64,000 nt of DNA from Streptococcus sp. S5 (GCF_034134805.1 NZ_CP139419.1:1550001-1614000), one strand, 5' to 3'; shown: positions 1 through 10,025, counted from the first letter of the stretch. Made by a program: numbers and translations. The notes: generated by a model from the letters alone, not told the origin.

Positions 1-197
1 GTGGCTACGGCTCCATTTTCAAAAGCAGTCTCAATAAAGTCATGACCATCACGCGCTCCCTTTAAAGGAACAAACAGGTCTCCAGGCCCAATCAATCGGC
101 TGTCAAATTCCGGCTTGACGAGGGCCACATCTTCAAATTGGCTGATATCATTTTTTGCATGTACTAGATGAGCAACTTCATGTAATGTGAGATTCAT
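1..197 (-). CDS. murF: MurF, N-terminal part (cut by window edge)
   Basis: UDP-N-acetylmuramoyl-tripeptide--D-alanyl-D-alanine ligase, the cytoplasmic enzyme that adds the D-Ala-D-Ala dipeptide to the peptidoglycan precursor. Only the first 65 codons are present; the rest lies left of the window. The translated start (MNLTLHEVAHLV) and the later stretch SRLIGPGDLFVPLKGARDG match the N-terminal domain of streptococcal MurF. The ATG at 197 follows a GAGGAG-like ribosome site. It lies downstream of ddl, which makes its dipeptide substrate, on the same strand, but a family A repeat sits between them and may separate the transcripts. Confidence 0.9.
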   Translation of the reverse strand, partial: MNLTLHEVAHLVHAKNDISQFEDVALVKPEFDSRLIGPGDLFVPLKGARDGHDFIETAFENGAVA

Positions 198-288
198 ATC
201 CGACTCCTCAGTTCTCCGTAACGTCCTCTAAGATTTGGACGCTCCTATCAAATTCTTCTCATTATACCATATTCTAGACCACAAAAAA

Positions 289-516
289 AGTGGCTGGGAC
301 AGAAGTCCTAGCCTCTTGATTGTTTTTGGATTGTCGAGCAAGACGCAGTGGTTGAGTGCTCAAAGCACTGCTTTGAGGTGGTAGATAGGACTTGCTAAGC
401 AAGTTTCCTAAGTAGTTGTTCGCTTTTCAAGTTTCAAAGATGCCCTACTCAACTGTGCGGAGGTGGGACGACGAAATCGAATTCTAACGAATTACCGATT
501 TCTGTCCCACTCTCTC
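289..516 (+). repeat. Family A intergenic repeat, long form (copy A1)
   Basis: About 228 bp. Begins with a hairpin in GGCTGGGAC / GTCCTAGCC and ends with CTGTCCCACTCTC, so the two ends form a short inverted repeat (TGGGACAGAA). The middle holds two palindromes, CTCAAAGCAxTGCTTTGAG and ACTTGCtaaGCAAGT, that short copies lack; the first resembles the boxB part of pneumococcal BOX elements. Its right end is 5 bp from the ddl stop codon. Confidence 0.85.
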
Positions 517-521
517 TTTTC

Positions 522-1568
522 TTACAACAAATGCGCTTCGTGTTTTTGGAAGACTTCTTTTCCAAGCTCTACTAACTTGGTGATCAAATCTGTATAGTTG
601 AGTCCCATATTGTCCCAAAGCAAAGGATACATAGACCATTGGGTAAATCCAGGCATGGTATTGAGTTCGTTTAGGAAGATTTCTCCTTTATCCGTATAGA
701 AGAAATCACAACGCGCCAAGCCAAGTCCACCGATCGCACGGAAAGCTTTTTCTGCGTTGGTCCGCATGGTGTTCACAACCTCAGGGTCCAATTGGGCTGG
801 AATGGCCATGGTAATTTTATTGTCAATGTATTTGGCATCGTAATCATAGAAGGCCACATCTTTCACAACTTCACCTGGTAAGGTACTCTTCACATCATAG
901 TTGCCAAGGAGGCCGACTTCGATCTCACGCGCATTGACCCCTTGTTCTACTAAGATACGACTGTCGTATTTAAAAGCTAATGCGAGAGCGGCCCGAAGTT
1001 CTGTTTGGTTTTCAGATTTTGAAATTCCTACACTAGATCCCATATTGGATGGTTTGGTAAAGACGGGATAAGAGAGAGTGGCTTCAATTGTAGCAATTTT
1101 CTCATCTAGGTCATCACCTTCCACTACAGCTACATAAGGAACTTGTGGAATCCCTGCAGATTCCAAAACTCGTTTGGTTGTGATCTTGTCCATTGCCACA
1201 CTGGAAGCCAAGATGCCACAGCCGACATAAGGCATTTTCAAAACTTCCAAGAATCCTTGAATAGAACCATCTTCTCCCATCGGTCCATGAAGAACTGGAA
1301 AGACAACTGCTCCTTCCTTGTAGATCGCTGATGGTGCCACTTTTTTAGACCAGTCTACTGTCTCGTTGGTCATCAATTTCTCACCATCTGCTGGCTTCTC
1401 TTCAAAAGCTTGCGTCTGGATGAAATCTCCTGACTGCGTAATAAAATAGGTTTGAACCGAAAATGCTTGGTAATCAATCGCGCGCATCACACTTTCAGCT
1501 GAAAGAACAGATACTTCACGTTCTGCACTACGTCCACCATACAACAGGATTAAGTCTTGTTTACTCAT
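522..1568 (-). CDS. ddl: D-alanine--D-alanine ligase
   Basis: ATP-grasp enzyme that joins two D-alanines for peptidoglycan synthesis in the cytoplasm. 348 residues, the usual family length. Visible features are the N-terminal [13 protein letters not shown] segment, [14 protein letters not shown] in the first domain, the ATP-grasp stretch [14 protein letters not shown] around residue 170-185, and the C-terminal [11 protein letters not shown] metal and substrate loop. ATG at 1568 follows GGGAG. It lies 76 bp after recR on the same strand in the conserved streptococcal order pbp2b-recR-ddl-murF, so co-transcription is likely. The product feeds MurF next door. Confidence 0.97.
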   Translation of the reverse strand: MSKQDLILLYGGRSAEREVSVLSAESVMRAIDYQAFSVQTYFITQSGDFIQTQAFEEKPADGEKLMTNETVDWSKKVAPSAIYKEGAVVFPVLHGPMGEDGSIQGFLEVLKMPYVGCGILASSVAMDKITTKRVLESAGIPQVPYVAVVEGDDLDEKIATIEATLSYPVFTKPSNMGSSVGISKSENQTELRAALALAFKYDSRILVEQGVNAREIEVGLLGNYDVKSTLPGEVVKDVAFYDYDAKYIDNKITMAIPAQLDPEVVNTMRTNAEKAFRAIGGLGLARCDFFYTDKGEIFLNELNTMPGFTQWSMYPLLWDNMGLNYTDLITKLVELGKEVFQKHEAHLL

Positions 1569-1644
1569 AGTTTCTCCCTAATTGTTCCCTTGATTTCTTA
1601 CTTGATAGTATACCACAATGATAGCCCTTTCGAAAGAACTTCTC

Positions 1645-2241
1645 TTATAATTCTGTCCGATTTTCGATCGCACGAAGCAAGGTCACTTCGTCCGCATACT
1701 CGATATCGGCTCCAACTGCCAGACCACGTGCCAAACGGGTTACTTTGATCCCTGCAGGTTTGAGCACGCGCGAGATATACATAGATGTCGCTTCCCCGTC
1801 TGCTGTCGCATTGGTCGCAACAATGACCTCTGTGACTGTTCCATCCATCAAGCGACCAATCAAAGTCTTGAGATTGATGTCATCGGGTCCCACGCCATTC
1901 ATGGGCGAGATCAAGCCATGCAAGACATGATAGCGACCATGGTATTCCTGGATATTTTCCATAGCAGATACATCCCGGCTATCTTCTACAACCAGAATGA
2001 GGGATGGATCCCGCGTTTCATCTCGACAAATCTCGCAGGTTTCTTCATCGGTTAAATTGCCACAAATACTGCAATACCCTAGCTCACGCTTGGCATTCAG
2101 TAAGTTCTTGGCAAATTCATTGACATCATCATCTGACATACCAATGGTGTAAAAAGCCAGACGAGTCGCTGTTTTGATCCCAATTCCTGGCAACTTCGAA
2201 TAGCTGTCAATTAATTTTGCAATAGGTGCTGGATAAAGCAT
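1645..2241 (-). CDS. recR: Recombination protein RecR
   Basis: RecR works with RecF and RecO to load RecA at single-strand gaps. 198 residues, the standard length. It shows the N-terminal helix-hairpin-helix ([16 protein letters not shown]), a four-cysteine zinc finger (CSIC and CEIC pairs at about residues 57-72) and a Toprim domain ([15 protein letters not shown], about residues 80-95). Ten bases separate it from the pbp2b stop, so the two genes are translated from one message. The pairing of recR with a penicillin-binding protein gene is a conserved streptococcal arrangement. Confidence 0.97.
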   Translation of the reverse strand: MLYPAPIAKLIDSYSKLPGIGIKTATRLAFYTIGMSDDDVNEFAKNLLNAKRELGYCSICGNLTDEETCEICRDETRDPSLILVVEDSRDVSAMENIQEYHGRYHVLHGLISPMNGVGPDDINLKTLIGRLMDGTVTEVIVATNATADGEATSMYISRVLKPAGIKVTRLARGLAVGADIEYADEVTLLRAIENRTEL

Positions 2242-2251
2242 AGTTTCCTTT

Positions 2252-4303
2252 CTAATTCATCGGGTGTTTCTGATTGTATAAGTTAATAATGTCACGTGTA
2301 ATGGAATGACTGACTGTCGCTTGTAGATTGGTATTATGTGGAAAGACCACCGCTACCGCAATCTTTGGATTGTTTGACGGTGCATAAGCCACCACATTGG
2401 TATTAATGGCTTGTTTGCCTCCATCGACTGTGGTTTCGGCCGTACCTGTCTTGGCACTAATGGAGACACTGGCACCTTGACCAACAGTTTTCCCTGTCGT
2501 CAACCCACTCGTACCATTCGCAACCTGATAGAACCCTTGCTTGATCAAAGCCATGTCCTCCGCTGAGATATGGACCTGATTGAGCTCCTTGGTTTCGATC
2601 GCTTTTTTCAACTGACCAAGGCCCCCTTGATCATTATTGTCATAGATGCCTTCGACGACATGAGGACTCACCCTCTTCCCATCATTTGCAACGGTTGCCG
2701 CATACTGGGCCAATTGCATCGGTGTATAGTTGTCAAACTGGCCAAAGGCATTGGTCAAATAATTGCCGACTGTGTAGTCTTTTGGAATAAAACCAGTCGA
2801 TTCATTGGGAAGGTCAATCCCCGTTGATGTTCCAAGACCATACTCTTCAAAAGTAGAGCGCAGTTTTTTCATGGCAGGTTCAACCTGATCCACTTGCAAG
2901 GTCATGTTTGGGGTGTAAGGTTGCCCCATCATCTTAAGGGCAATTTGGACCATATAGGTATTAGAAGAGTATTCCAATGCTTCCACCGCATTGATGGAAC
3001 GACTACCGTATTGGGTAAACCAAGAATTGATAGGAGCTGATCCTGCAAAAACAATCGGCTGATCGGTCAGAACCTGATTCCCAGAAATGGCTCCATTTTC
3101 CCATCCAGAAGTCAAGGTCGCTCCTTTGACCACAGATCCTGGGACGAAGACGTTGGTGACTGTTCCCAACGCATCTGCTGATAGATCTTGACTACCAGCC
3201 TGGTGTTTAATCCCTGCCATAGCAAGGACCTTCCCTGTATCGGGTTCCAGAGCTACGGCATAGACACCTTCGGAGTAGGTCGCATTTCCAGCTTGCAACT
3301 CTGCGCTAAAGGCGGAGCGAAGGATATCTTCCACTCCTTTTTGGAAATCTAAATCAATCGAGAGCTTGAGGTTTTCTCCTTTGGCCCCTTTTGAAACATC
3401 GACCACTTTCTCCATGTTGCCATTTTTATCTAGGAGAATTTCTTTTTCACTGCGTTTGCCTTGAAGGACGTTTTCGTATTCCTTTTCGAGATAAGAGGTA
3501 CCAACCCGGTCATTGAGAGCATAACCTTTTTTGACATAGTCCTCAACCTCTTCTGCTGGAAGCCCCGCCTGCTCGGTCGATACGTTTCCAATAATAGAAG
3601 CTAAAGGAGTGTCCAAAACCTTGCGGTCCCAGCTAGTCGTGATGGCAATTCCCGGAAGGTCCTGACTGTCCGCAGCGATGGTCGCAATCTGTTCAGCTCC
3701 TAGTACTTGCGTCGAAATAATCCCCGTCGCAAAATTCTCTACCGCATTCATCTGGCTATAGAGATAAATAATCTTTTTCTCATCATCTGTATAGCCGAGT
3801 TTTGAAGGGTCGATACTATCCACTGCCGCTTGATAAATCTTGGCTTCCGGCAGGCGGTTGCCATCGGTATCAAATTTCTTTTTCTCAGGTAGGTGTTCCA
3901 CGACCTCTTGGTAGACCTTGGTATTAGCTAGATAGTAATCCACTTCTTGTCGTTCAGTCACTTGAGGATTTTCTACGTCGACATACTGCAGGAGTTTCCC
4001 TGCTGTCTCTCGCATTTCTTGTGCCGTCATTTTACGATCGCGCGTAAAGGTCAGGACTTGTTTTCCCACATTTTCCACCAAGGGCTTACCAGAAGCATCA
4101 TAGATTTGCCCTCGCACACTTCCTTGTTTGACCGTCTTTTTCGTAGCTTTTGCCAATTTATCCGTATAGTAGGCTTGGTGAGTGATCTGCATATAGCCAA
4201 GTCGGGCAATCAGCACCAAAAAAAGAAGGCAAATCAAACTAAACAGCAGGTAGAGTCTGCGTGTAATCGAATGATTCTCAAACTTCCGTATTTTCTTCTT
4301 CAT
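2252..4303 (-). CDS. pbp2b: Penicillin-binding protein 2B (class B transpeptidase)
   Basis: Essential transpeptidase of peripheral (elongation) peptidoglycan synthesis in streptococci, anchored by one N-terminal membrane helix at about residues 17-35. 683 residues, near the pneumococcal length. The three active-site motifs are readable: SVVK at 390-393 with the catalytic serine, SSN at 446-448, and KTG at 618-620. The residue after SSN is threonine, the form found in susceptible pneumococcal PBP2b; I draw no resistance conclusion from that alone. First gene of the pbp2b-recR-ddl-murF run. This locus is a known target of mosaic recombination, so a comparison with related strains would be informative. 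Confidence 0.95.
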   Translation of the reverse strand: MKKKIRKFENHSITRRLYLLFSLICLLFLVLIARLGYMQITHQAYYTDKLAKATKKTVKQGSVRGQIYDASGKPLVENVGKQVLTFTRDRKMTAQEMRETAGKLLQYVDVENPQVTERQEVDYYLANTKVYQEVVEHLPEKKKFDTDGNRLPEAKIYQAAVDSIDPSKLGYTDDEKKIIYLYSQMNAVENFATGIISTQVLGAEQIATIAADSQDLPGIAITTSWDRKVLDTPLASIIGNVSTEQAGLPAEEVEDYVKKGYALNDRVGTSYLEKEYENVLQGKRSEKEILLDKNGNMEKVVDVSKGAKGENLKLSIDLDFQKGVEDILRSAFSAELQAGNATYSEGVYAVALEPDTGKVLAMAGIKHQAGSQDLSADALGTVTNVFVPGSVVKGATLTSGWENGAISGNQVLTDQPIVFAGSAPINSWFTQYGSRSINAVEALEYSSNTYMVQIALKMMGQPYTPNMTLQVDQVEPAMKKLRSTFEEYGLGTSTGIDLPNESTGFIPKDYTVGNYLTNAFGQFDNYTPMQLAQYAATVANDGKRVSPHVVEGIYDNNDQGGLGQLKKAIETKELNQVHISAEDMALIKQGFYQVANGTSGLTTGKTVGQGASVSISAKTGTAETTVDGGKQAINTNVVAYAPSNNPKIAVAVVFPHNTNLQATVSHSITRDIINLYNQKHPMN

Positions 4304-4407
4304 GAAATTTTCTATCCTTCTTTTCTAATGAACACTTACCTTCCATTTTACTATTTTTCCCAGAGTATCTCAAGAAAAGGAAGAGGCCTTTCCTGGAATT
4401 TTATAAA

Positions 4408-4438
4408 GAAAAAAGATTGGACAGGCTCGTCCAATCTC
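4408..4438 (-). terminator. Terminator after the DUF421 gene
   Basis: Inverted repeat GATTGGAC / GTCCAATC with a six-base loop, followed on the minus strand by a T-rich run. It ends the DUF3290-DUF421 transcript, six bases after its stop codon. Confidence 0.8.
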
Positions 4439-4443
4439 TTCTT

Positions 4444-5076
4444 TTAATAGGTCACAACATTGATTTTTCCTTTGTCATACTCAGCAATGAAAATGTCCAA
4501 AACGTTGTCATAGCCTTCTTTTTCCAATTCAGCTAGCAACCACTCTTCACTTTTCCCAATTGTTTCCAAAATTTCAAGCTGAACCACACCATCCGTAATG
4601 ATTGGGTATTTAGGATTTTCATCCCCCGCACGGACAACGATCATTTGACCGTTTTGTTCAATGACAGCTCGTTTCACTCCCTTTAATTGGAAAATTCCTT
4701 GTGAACGCAATTTCAAGGCAACGTCTGAAGCAGAAAGTCCCTTGGATCGACAAGCTTCCGGATCAAGCTTCCCATTTTTGATAATGACAGTTGGTTTGCC
4801 ATCGATCAAGTGCTTCATAAAACGGACATTGGTATTGAGCCATTTTAAGAGTAAGATCAAAATAGTCCACATCAAGAGAATCACAATGTATTGAAGAATG
4901 GTAATGGAGCTATTGTAAATCACCCCACCAATAATTCCCCCCAGAACAAAGTTCTGTATCTGGTCTACTGCAGAACTTGGTGCTAAGTTTCCTTTCCCGG
5001 TCACATTGATTACAAATACCAAGGAAATCAAGCCGATAGCTAATTTAATCAAAATGGCTAAAAAATCTACTGTCAT
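4444..5076 (-). CDS. DUF421 (YetF-like) membrane protein
   Basis: 210 residues. Three hydrophobic helices fill the first 80 residues (about 7-25, 40-60, 62-80), followed by a soluble domain with the family features GKPTVIIKNGKLD and the ALKLRSQGIFQLKGVKRAVIE region. DUF421/YetF proteins are widespread in Firmicutes; some are linked to spore coat or envelope stress, but the molecular role is not settled. It overlaps the upstream DUF3290 gene by four bases (ATGA), so the two are translationally coupled and probably act together at the membrane. Confidence 0.85.
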   Translation of the reverse strand: MTVDFLAILIKLAIGLISLVFVINVTGKGNLAPSSAVDQIQNFVLGGIIGGVIYNSSITILQYIVILLMWTILILLLKWLNTNVRFMKHLIDGKPTVIIKNGKLDPEACRSKGLSASDVALKLRSQGIFQLKGVKRAVIEQNGQMIVVRAGDENPKYPIITDGVVQLEILETIGKSEEWLLAELEKEGYDNVLDIFIAEYDKGKINVVTY

Positions 5077-5525
5077 TTGTTCACCTCCACAAGTTCCACG
5101 TCTGTTTTACACAGATCCATCTTTTCTAATAGGTAGCTATCTGGGTCAGAGCCTGCGATAGCTCGGTAATAAACCTCTCCAACCTTCAGGATCGCCCCAT
5201 CTGTGGCTGCTGAAGTATTGACATAGACATCTTCTTTTTTGACATCCAACTCCTTTGAGATGACCTCAATAAAATGGAGTGAGCGTTGGAACTGATCATT
5301 ATTACTTTGGCTATTTTGGAAATTGCTGATACTGATCAAGACCACTGCCACCAGAGTTAAAATGGAGATAATAGATAATTCGCGGAATTTGCTATCGTGC
5401 TTCTCCCGATAGGCTTTCACCGCAAAAAAACCAGTCAGTAGAATGAGCAAACCAGAGATCACAATGGTCACCCAATTTTGCTGACTGATCTGACTCAATA
5501 CATAGTCATAAGAGTAAAATTTCAT
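5073..5525 (-). CDS. DUF3290 family membrane protein
   Basis: 150 residues from the chosen ATG at 5525 (MKFYSYDYVL), which follows GGGAG at good spacing; an upstream in-frame ATG at 5555 has no convincing ribosome site. Two membrane helices lie at about residues 18-36 and 52-70, followed by a soluble C-terminal part (KELDVKKEDVYVN). DUF3290 genes regularly sit directly before DUF421 genes in lactobacilli and streptococci, as here with a four-base overlap. Function unknown; the fixed pairing suggests one complex. Confidence 0.8.
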   Translation of the reverse strand: MKFYSYDYVLSQISQQNWVTIVISGLLILLTGFFAVKAYREKHDSKFRELSIISILTLVAVVLISISNFQNSQSNNDQFQRSLHFIEVISKELDVKKEDVYVNTSAATDGAILKVGEVYYRAIAGSDPDSYLLEKMDLCKTDVELVEVNK

Positions 5526-5660
5526 AATGAACTCCCTTTCTCCAAATGAATTCAATCTATTATAATAGATTTCAGGGGAGAATTCAAGGCATTCTAATCA
5601 GAAAAAAATATATTTTTTGTTATAATAAAATTATCTATCATGTCAAGAAAAGGAAATACA

Positions 5661-6488
5661 ATGAAACTCATTTCATGGAATATCGACTCGCTTAATGCTG
5701 CATTAACTAGTGATTCAGCACGCGCCAAACTCTCTCAAGAAGTCCTCCAAACCTTGGTTTCTGAGGATGCGGATATCATTGCCATTCAAGAAACCAAGTT
5801 ATCCGCCAAAGGTCCTACTAAAAAACACCTCGAAATCCTTGAGGAGCTCTTCCCTGGCTACGAAAACACCTGGCGCTCTTCTCAAGAACCGGCTCGTAAA
5901 GGCTACGCTGGAACCATGTTCCTCTATAAAAAAGAGCTCACACCAGTTGTGACTTTCCCAGAAATCGGAGCTCCTTCGACCATGGACTTGGAAGGTCGGA
6001 TCATTACTTTGGAATTTGATGAATTTTTCGTGACTCAGGTCTACACACCTAACGCTGGTGATGGACTCAAACGTTTGGAAGAACGTCAAATTTGGGACGT
6101 TAAGTATGCTGAATATTTGGCTGAATTAGACAAAGAAAAAACCGTCCTTGCAACTGGGGACTACAACGTTGCCCACAAGGAAATTGACCTTGCCAACCCA
6201 GCCAGCAACCGCCGTTCACCAGGATTCACAGACGAAGAACGTGAAGGATTTACAAATCTTTTGGCCAAAGGATTTACAGATACCTTTCGTCACCTACATG
6301 GTGATGTTCCTGAGCGCTATACTTGGTGGGCACAACGAAGTAAAACCTCAAAAATCAACAATACGGGCTGGAGAATCGACTATTGGTTAACCTCAAACCG
6401 CATTGCTGACAAGGTCACTAAATCAGATATGATTGACTCAGGCGCTCGTCAAGATCATACACCAATTGTATTAGAAATTGATTTGTAA
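5661..6488 (+). CDS. exoA: Exodeoxyribonuclease III (AP endonuclease)
   Basis: Xth/ExoA family enzyme of base excision repair that cuts DNA at abasic sites and trims 3' blocks. 275 residues from the ATG at 5661, preceded by AGGAAA; the earlier in-frame ATG at 5640 gives a seven-residue extension not found in the family. Motifs seen: LISWNIDSLNAA at the start, IIAIQETKL with the metal-binding glutamate, TGDYNVAHKEIDLANP and the C-terminal IDYWLTS and DHTPIVLEI with the catalytic histidine. A TATAAT box lies at 5621-5626. The VOC gene starts only a few bases downstream. Confidence 0.96.
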   Translation: MKLISWNIDSLNAALTSDSARAKLSQEVLQTLVSEDADIIAIQETKLSAKGPTKKHLEILEELFPGYENTWRSSQEPARKGYAGTMFLYKKELTPVVTFPEIGAPSTMDLEGRIITLEFDEFFVTQVYTPNAGDGLKRLEERQIWDVKYAEYLAELDKEKTVLATGDYNVAHKEIDLANPASNRRSPGFTDEEREGFTNLLAKGFTDTFRHLHGDVPERYTWWAQRSKTSKINNTGWRIDYWLTSNRIADKVTKSDMIDSGARQDHTPIVLEIDL

Positions 6489-6499
6489 GGATGGTCTTT

Positions 6500-6886
6500 A
6501 TGAATTTCAATGCAGTGATTCCTGAGTTTATTGTATCGAATTTAGAGCAGTCCCGTTCCTTCTACTGTGATTTACTGGGTTTTACCATCGAATACGGGCG
6601 ACCAGAAGAGAACTTCCTCTTTCTTTCTCTTGAAGAGTGCCAGCTAATGATAGAGGAGGGGAGTAAGGAGGAACTAGCTGAACTGACCTACCCCTTTGGT
6701 CGTGGAGTTAATATCTCCTTCGGCATAAAAGATGTCCCTAGACTCTATCAAAAAGTAATCGAGTCTAACTATCCTATTCATCGTCCTTTGACCAAAAGAA
6801 AATTTCGTGTTGGTGAACAATATATCTATCCCCATGAATTTGCAGTTCTAGATCCAGATGGCTATTTTTTAAGATTTAGTGAATAA
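6500..6886 (+). CDS. VOC family (glyoxalase/bleomycin resistance-like) protein
   Basis: About 128 residues from the ATG at 6500 (MNFNAVIPEF), which follows AAGGATG; the ATG at 6491 is an alternative. Paired beta-alpha-beta-beta-beta modules are evident: VIPEFIVSNLEQSRSFYCDLLGF at the start and the closing VLDPDGYFLRF metal-site strand typical of vicinal oxygen chelate proteins similar to bleomycin resistance proteins. Substrate unknown. Separated from exoA by only 11 bases and likely co-transcribed. The last 93 bases of the gene are repeated at 7866-7958 with three synonymous changes, so this 3' end has taken part in a recombination event. Confidence 0.85.
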   Translation: MNFNAVIPEFIVSNLEQSRSFYCDLLGFTIEYGRPEENFLFLSLEECQLMIEEGSKEELAELTYPFGRGVNISFGIKDVPRLYQKVIESNYPIHRPLTKRKFRVGEQYIYPHEFAVLDPDGYFLRFSE

Positions 6887-6928
6887 GAAAATAGATCACT
6901 AGAGTAGAAAAAGAAACAAAAAAAGAAA

Positions 6929-7104
6929 GAGGCTGGGACAAAAGTCCTAGCCTCTCAATTATTTTTGGATTGTCGAGCAAGACGCAGTGGTTGAGTGGGC
7001 TCTACTACGCTGATTTCATCAGCTTTTACAGCCCTACTCAACTGTGCGGAGGTGGGACTACGAAATCGAATTCTAACGAATTACCAATTTCTGTCCCACT
7101 CTCT
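6929..7104 (+). repeat. Family A intergenic repeat, short form (copy A2)
   Basis: About 176 bp with the GAGGCTGGGAC / GTCCTAGCCTC end hairpin and the CTGTCCCACTCTC right end. The centre is the short form with GCTGATttcATCAGC. The right end lies 16 bp from the stop of the minus-strand lipoprotein gene. Confidence 0.9.
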
Positions 7105-7120
7105 TTTAGTCTTTTGGGGA

Positions 7121-7759
7121 TTATTTCCCAGGAATATTTGGATCTAAGCCCCAAGATTGCTCGAGAACAGGTCTTAAGGCTTTAATCATATCTTCTGAAC
7201 CTACGATTGTGATATTGTATACTTTATCGCCTTTTTGGAATACCCATTCGTACAAAATGTTCCCATTTTTAAATGTTACTTTTATTAAGAAAGCGTCCTC
7301 ACTGGCAAAAATAGCTTTTACACCTTCTAAACTAGTTTGATTTTTGGCTTTTCCCCAGAAGCTATATAAACGGTCCGCAAGTAACTGTGCGTCAAAGGTT
7401 TCGTTGGGGCCAAGTTCAACAGTATCTTTAGTGTTTGATTCCATTAACAACATATTGTGTTTGTCTGGTGATGAATATTTGAGCGTTTTGCTACTTTGAG
7501 TTTTGCTACTTTGAGCTTTGAAATTATATACGACCCAATCTTTAGGGATATTGATATAACCAAAATTTTCATTTCCGATACGTTGAGTATCTGCAAGGGA
7601 TATTTCTTTTGCCCTAGAAGAAGACCCAGGAGTTGTTGTTTGAGCTTTTGTCGTTGATGCAGCCGTAGTTTCTGTTGCTTTCTTCTCTCCGTTTCCGCAT
7701 GCTGCTAGTATAAATGCAGATAGAAGCGTTACAGAGCTTAATATTATTTTGTTTTTCAT
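7121..7759 (-). CDS. Lipoprotein of unknown function
   Basis: 212 residues. The N-terminus is a signal peptide with lipobox LAAC (cysteine at about 21), followed by a Thr/Ser/Ala-rich linker to about residue 50 and then a compact domain (ENFGYINIPKDWVVYNF; KGDKVYNITIVGSED). The domain layout resembles PsbP/YxeA-like extracytoplasmic domains, but I cannot assign a family. ATG at 7759 follows AAGGAGAA. The gene and the family A copy before it are enclosed by the 93-bp direct repeat of the VOC gene end, which points to insertion of this segment as a cassette. Confidence 0.8.
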   Translation of the reverse strand: MKNKIILSSVTLLSAFILAACGNGEKKATETTAASTTKAQTTTPGSSSRAKEISLADTQRIGNENFGYINIPKDWVVYNFKAQSSKTQSSKTLKYSSPDKHNMLLMESNTKDTVELGPNETFDAQLLADRLYSFWGKAKNQTSLEGVKAIFASEDAFLIKVTFKNGNILYEWVFQKGDKVYNITIVGSEDMIKALRPVLEQSWGLDPNIPGK

Positions 7760-7865
7760 CAGGATTGTTCTCCTTAAAGTGGTTGACTCACATGTATTAT
7801 ATCATTTTTTATAGTTTATTTAAATTAAAACAGGAAACGCTTTCACTAAAAAGCATAGGGTATAA

Positions 7866-7959
7866 CAAAAGAAAATTTCGTGTTGGTGAACAATATATCT
7901 ATCCCCATGAATTTGCAGTTTTAGACCCTGATGGCTATTTTTTAAGATTTAGTGAATAG
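7866..7959 (+). pseudogene. VOC gene 3'-end fragment (second copy)
   Basis: A 93-bp stretch repeats positions 6793-6885 of the VOC gene and encodes the same C-terminal 30 residues ending in a stop. It differs at three positions, all silent. No start codon or N-terminal part belongs to it, so it is a remnant. The silent differences suggest that it came from a diverged allele and not from a fresh local duplication. Confidence 0.85.
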
Positions 7960-7986
7960 AATGAGACAGACTGACTTTCAAGACAT

Positions 7987-8027
7987 AAAAAAACCGGAGC
8001 CTTCACATGACGGCTCCGACTTTTTTA
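7987..8027. terminator. Bidirectional terminator
   Basis: GGAGCC / GGCTCC stem flanked by an A-run on the left and a T-run on the right, about 30 bp after the stop of the minus-strand peptide-binding protein gene; it can act in both directions. Confidence 0.8.
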
Positions 8028-8057
8028 TCTTCATTGATAGACCAATGATTGATTTTT

Positions 8058-10025
8058 TTACTTTTTCTTCTCAATGTGATCTTTGAGATCTTCTTGAGCT
8101 TTTTTATTGGATTCTGCTTTTTTCTTCAACCATTCTTCTTTGGCCTTGTTAAAGTCTTTTGTAGTGACAACATCTTTAGACATTTCAAGGTATTTGTAGA
8201 ATGTTCCTGTTCCTTTTGTACCAACCCATGAAGCCGCACGGCTGTATGGTACGGTCCGTTGAAGCATTGGAGCACCACCATTTGAAACAGTTGGAAGCGT
8301 AATCGAGCTATCTGTCAACCATGCTTGCGCTGCTGCATATTTTTCATAGCGTTTTGCTTGATCCAACAATTCAGCATCTGCGTCTTTCAACATGTTAGCG
8401 TATTGATCCAAACCAACTGTTGCAATGGCTGGGTTGTTTGAACCTGCATCAATACCAAGATAGTAGAAGACAGAACCATTTACTGGGCTGATACTTTCGA
8501 GGTAAGTCGATGGGTCTTGGTAGTCAGGAGCCCAACCACCGCCTGAGATATCGTAATCTCTCGCAGCCGCTGTATCGCTGAAGTAGGTGATATTTTGGAA
8601 ATCATCATCCGATACCTTTTGAAGGTCCACAACGACATTGTCTGCACCAAGCGCTGACTCTACAGATTGTTTGAAGGAGCTAGCTTGTTGGACCATGCTG
8701 TTGTCCACTTGGCTAACAATGTAGTCCAAATGAATTGGGAATTGAACTCCTTGTTTTTGCAATTCAGCTTTAGCTTTCGCAAATGAAGCCTTGGCTTTTT
8801 CTGGGCTGTAAAGGCTTGTTTGACCATCGTCCAGGCTCACACCTTTCCATTGATCCCCATAGGTAACCAATTGTTTTTCAACGACTTTACCAAAGTCTTC
8901 TCCATTGACTTGGACATAAGTTGGTGGCACCAAGGTACTACGAAGGGTATTTTCAGCCGCATCAGCCCCTGAAACTTGTGCCGCATAAGATTTGCGGTCA
9001 AAACCAAAGTTCACCGCTTGACGGAAGTCCTTGTTCAAGATTGCTTTCTTGGTAGAGGCTTTTTGTTCATCCGTTGTTTTGGCTGTGTGGTCATATTTTT
9101 GACGGTCCAAGTTGAATCCAAGGTAGTAGGATGTTCCCAATTGCAAACCGTAGACAATGTTGTCGCCAAAGTTTTTCTTGACGCTCTTATAAGTCGAGCT
9201 GTTTGGCATAACAGATGCAAAGGAATATTGACCTTTTTCAAAGTTCTTAATGATAGAATCTGGGTTTGATCCATCATTAAAGGTCAATTTGACATTGTCG
9301 ATATGAACATTTTTCGCATCGTAATAGTCTTTGTTCTTGACCAATTCAATCTCAGATTTTGAAGTCAATGATTTCAGGTAATATGGACCATTGTATAAGA
9401 TGCTGCTAGGTTTCAAAGAACCAAAATCTTTTCCTTGAGATTTCAAGAAATCCGCATTGACTGGGAAAAGAACACCTGAGGTTGTTTTTGAGTTCCAGAA
9501 GCTTTCTGGACGGACCAAGGTATATTGGATGGTGTGGTCATCTAAGGCTTTCACTCCAACTGTGTTAAAGTCTTTGGTTTCCCCTTTTACGTAGGCATCC
9601 AAACCTTTGATCGAATTTTGAATCAAGAAGAGACCTTCTGATTTAGACTCAACCGCGTGTTTGATCCCTGTAACAAAGTCTTGAGCCGTTACAGCACCAT
9701 ATTCTTCTCCTTCACTCGTATACCATTTGGCATCCTTACGAAGTTTGTAAGTATAGGTTAATCCATCTTCAGAGACAGTCCAATCTTCTGCTAGACTTGG
9801 CACAAAGTTTCCGTATCGGTCGTTTTCAAGAAGACCATCTACAAGGTTACTTGTGACATCTGAAGTTGTTGTACGAGTTGCAGCGATGTAATCCAAGGTA
9901 TTTGGATCTGCTGAATAGACGAATGAGTAGGTTGCTTGATTGCTACTACCACCGCCACATGCTGCTAAAAGAAAGGCACCTGCAACAGAAACTCCTGCAA
10001 GAGCTAACAGTTTTTTTGCTTTCAT
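8058..10025 (-). CDS. Oligopeptide ABC transporter substrate-binding lipoprotein (AliA/AliB/AmiA type)
   Basis: 655 residues, the length of streptococcal Ami/Ali oligopeptide-binding proteins. Lipobox LLAAC gives a lipid-modified cysteine at about residue 23. The SBP family 5 signatures are present: NLVDGLLENDRYGNFVPSLA, KLRKDAKWYTSEG, and GWAPDYQDPSTYLE near residue 490. The chosen ATG at 10025 is six bases after AAGGAG; the codon before it is GTG. No permease or ATPase genes are adjacent, so it is an orphan binding protein that presumably delivers peptides to an Ami transporter encoded elsewhere. A close paralogue is at 22930-24894. Confidence 0.93.
   Translation of the reverse strand: MKAKKLLALAGVSVAGAFLLAACGGGSSNQATYSFVYSADPNTLDYIAATRTTTSDVTSNLVDGLLENDRYGNFVPSLAEDWTVSEDGLTYTYKLRKDAKWYTSEGEEYGAVTAQDFVTGIKHAVESKSEGLFLIQNSIKGLDAYVKGETKDFNTVGVKALDDHTIQYTLVRPESFWNSKTTSGVLFPVNADFLKSQGKDFGSLKPSSILYNGPYYLKSLTSKSEIELVKNKDYYDAKNVHIDNVKLTFNDGSNPDSIIKNFEKGQYSFASVMPNSSTYKSVKKNFGDNIVYGLQLGTSYYLGFNLDRQKYDHTAKTTDEQKASTKKAILNKDFRQAVNFGFDRKSYAAQVSGADAAENTLRSTLVPPTYVQVNGEDFGKVVEKQLVTYGDQWKGVSLDDGQTSLYSPEKAKASFAKAKAELQKQGVQFPIHLDYIVSQVDNSMVQQASSFKQSVESALGADNVVVDLQKVSDDDFQNITYFSDTAAARDYDISGGGWAPDYQDPSTYLESISPVNGSVFYYLGIDAGSNNPAIATVGLDQYANMLKDADAELLDQAKRYEKYAAAQAWLTDSSITLPTVSNGGAPMLQRTVPYSRAASWVGTKGTGTFYKYLEMSKDVVTTKDFNKAKEEWLKKKAESNKKAQEDLKDHIEKKK

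Noticed and set aside
6970..7185. Short open frames starting MSSKTQWLSGLYYADF within the repeats
   Set aside because: The same frame recurs at several family A copies because the repeat itself is copied; no ribosome site, and the frames run into unrelated flanking sequence.
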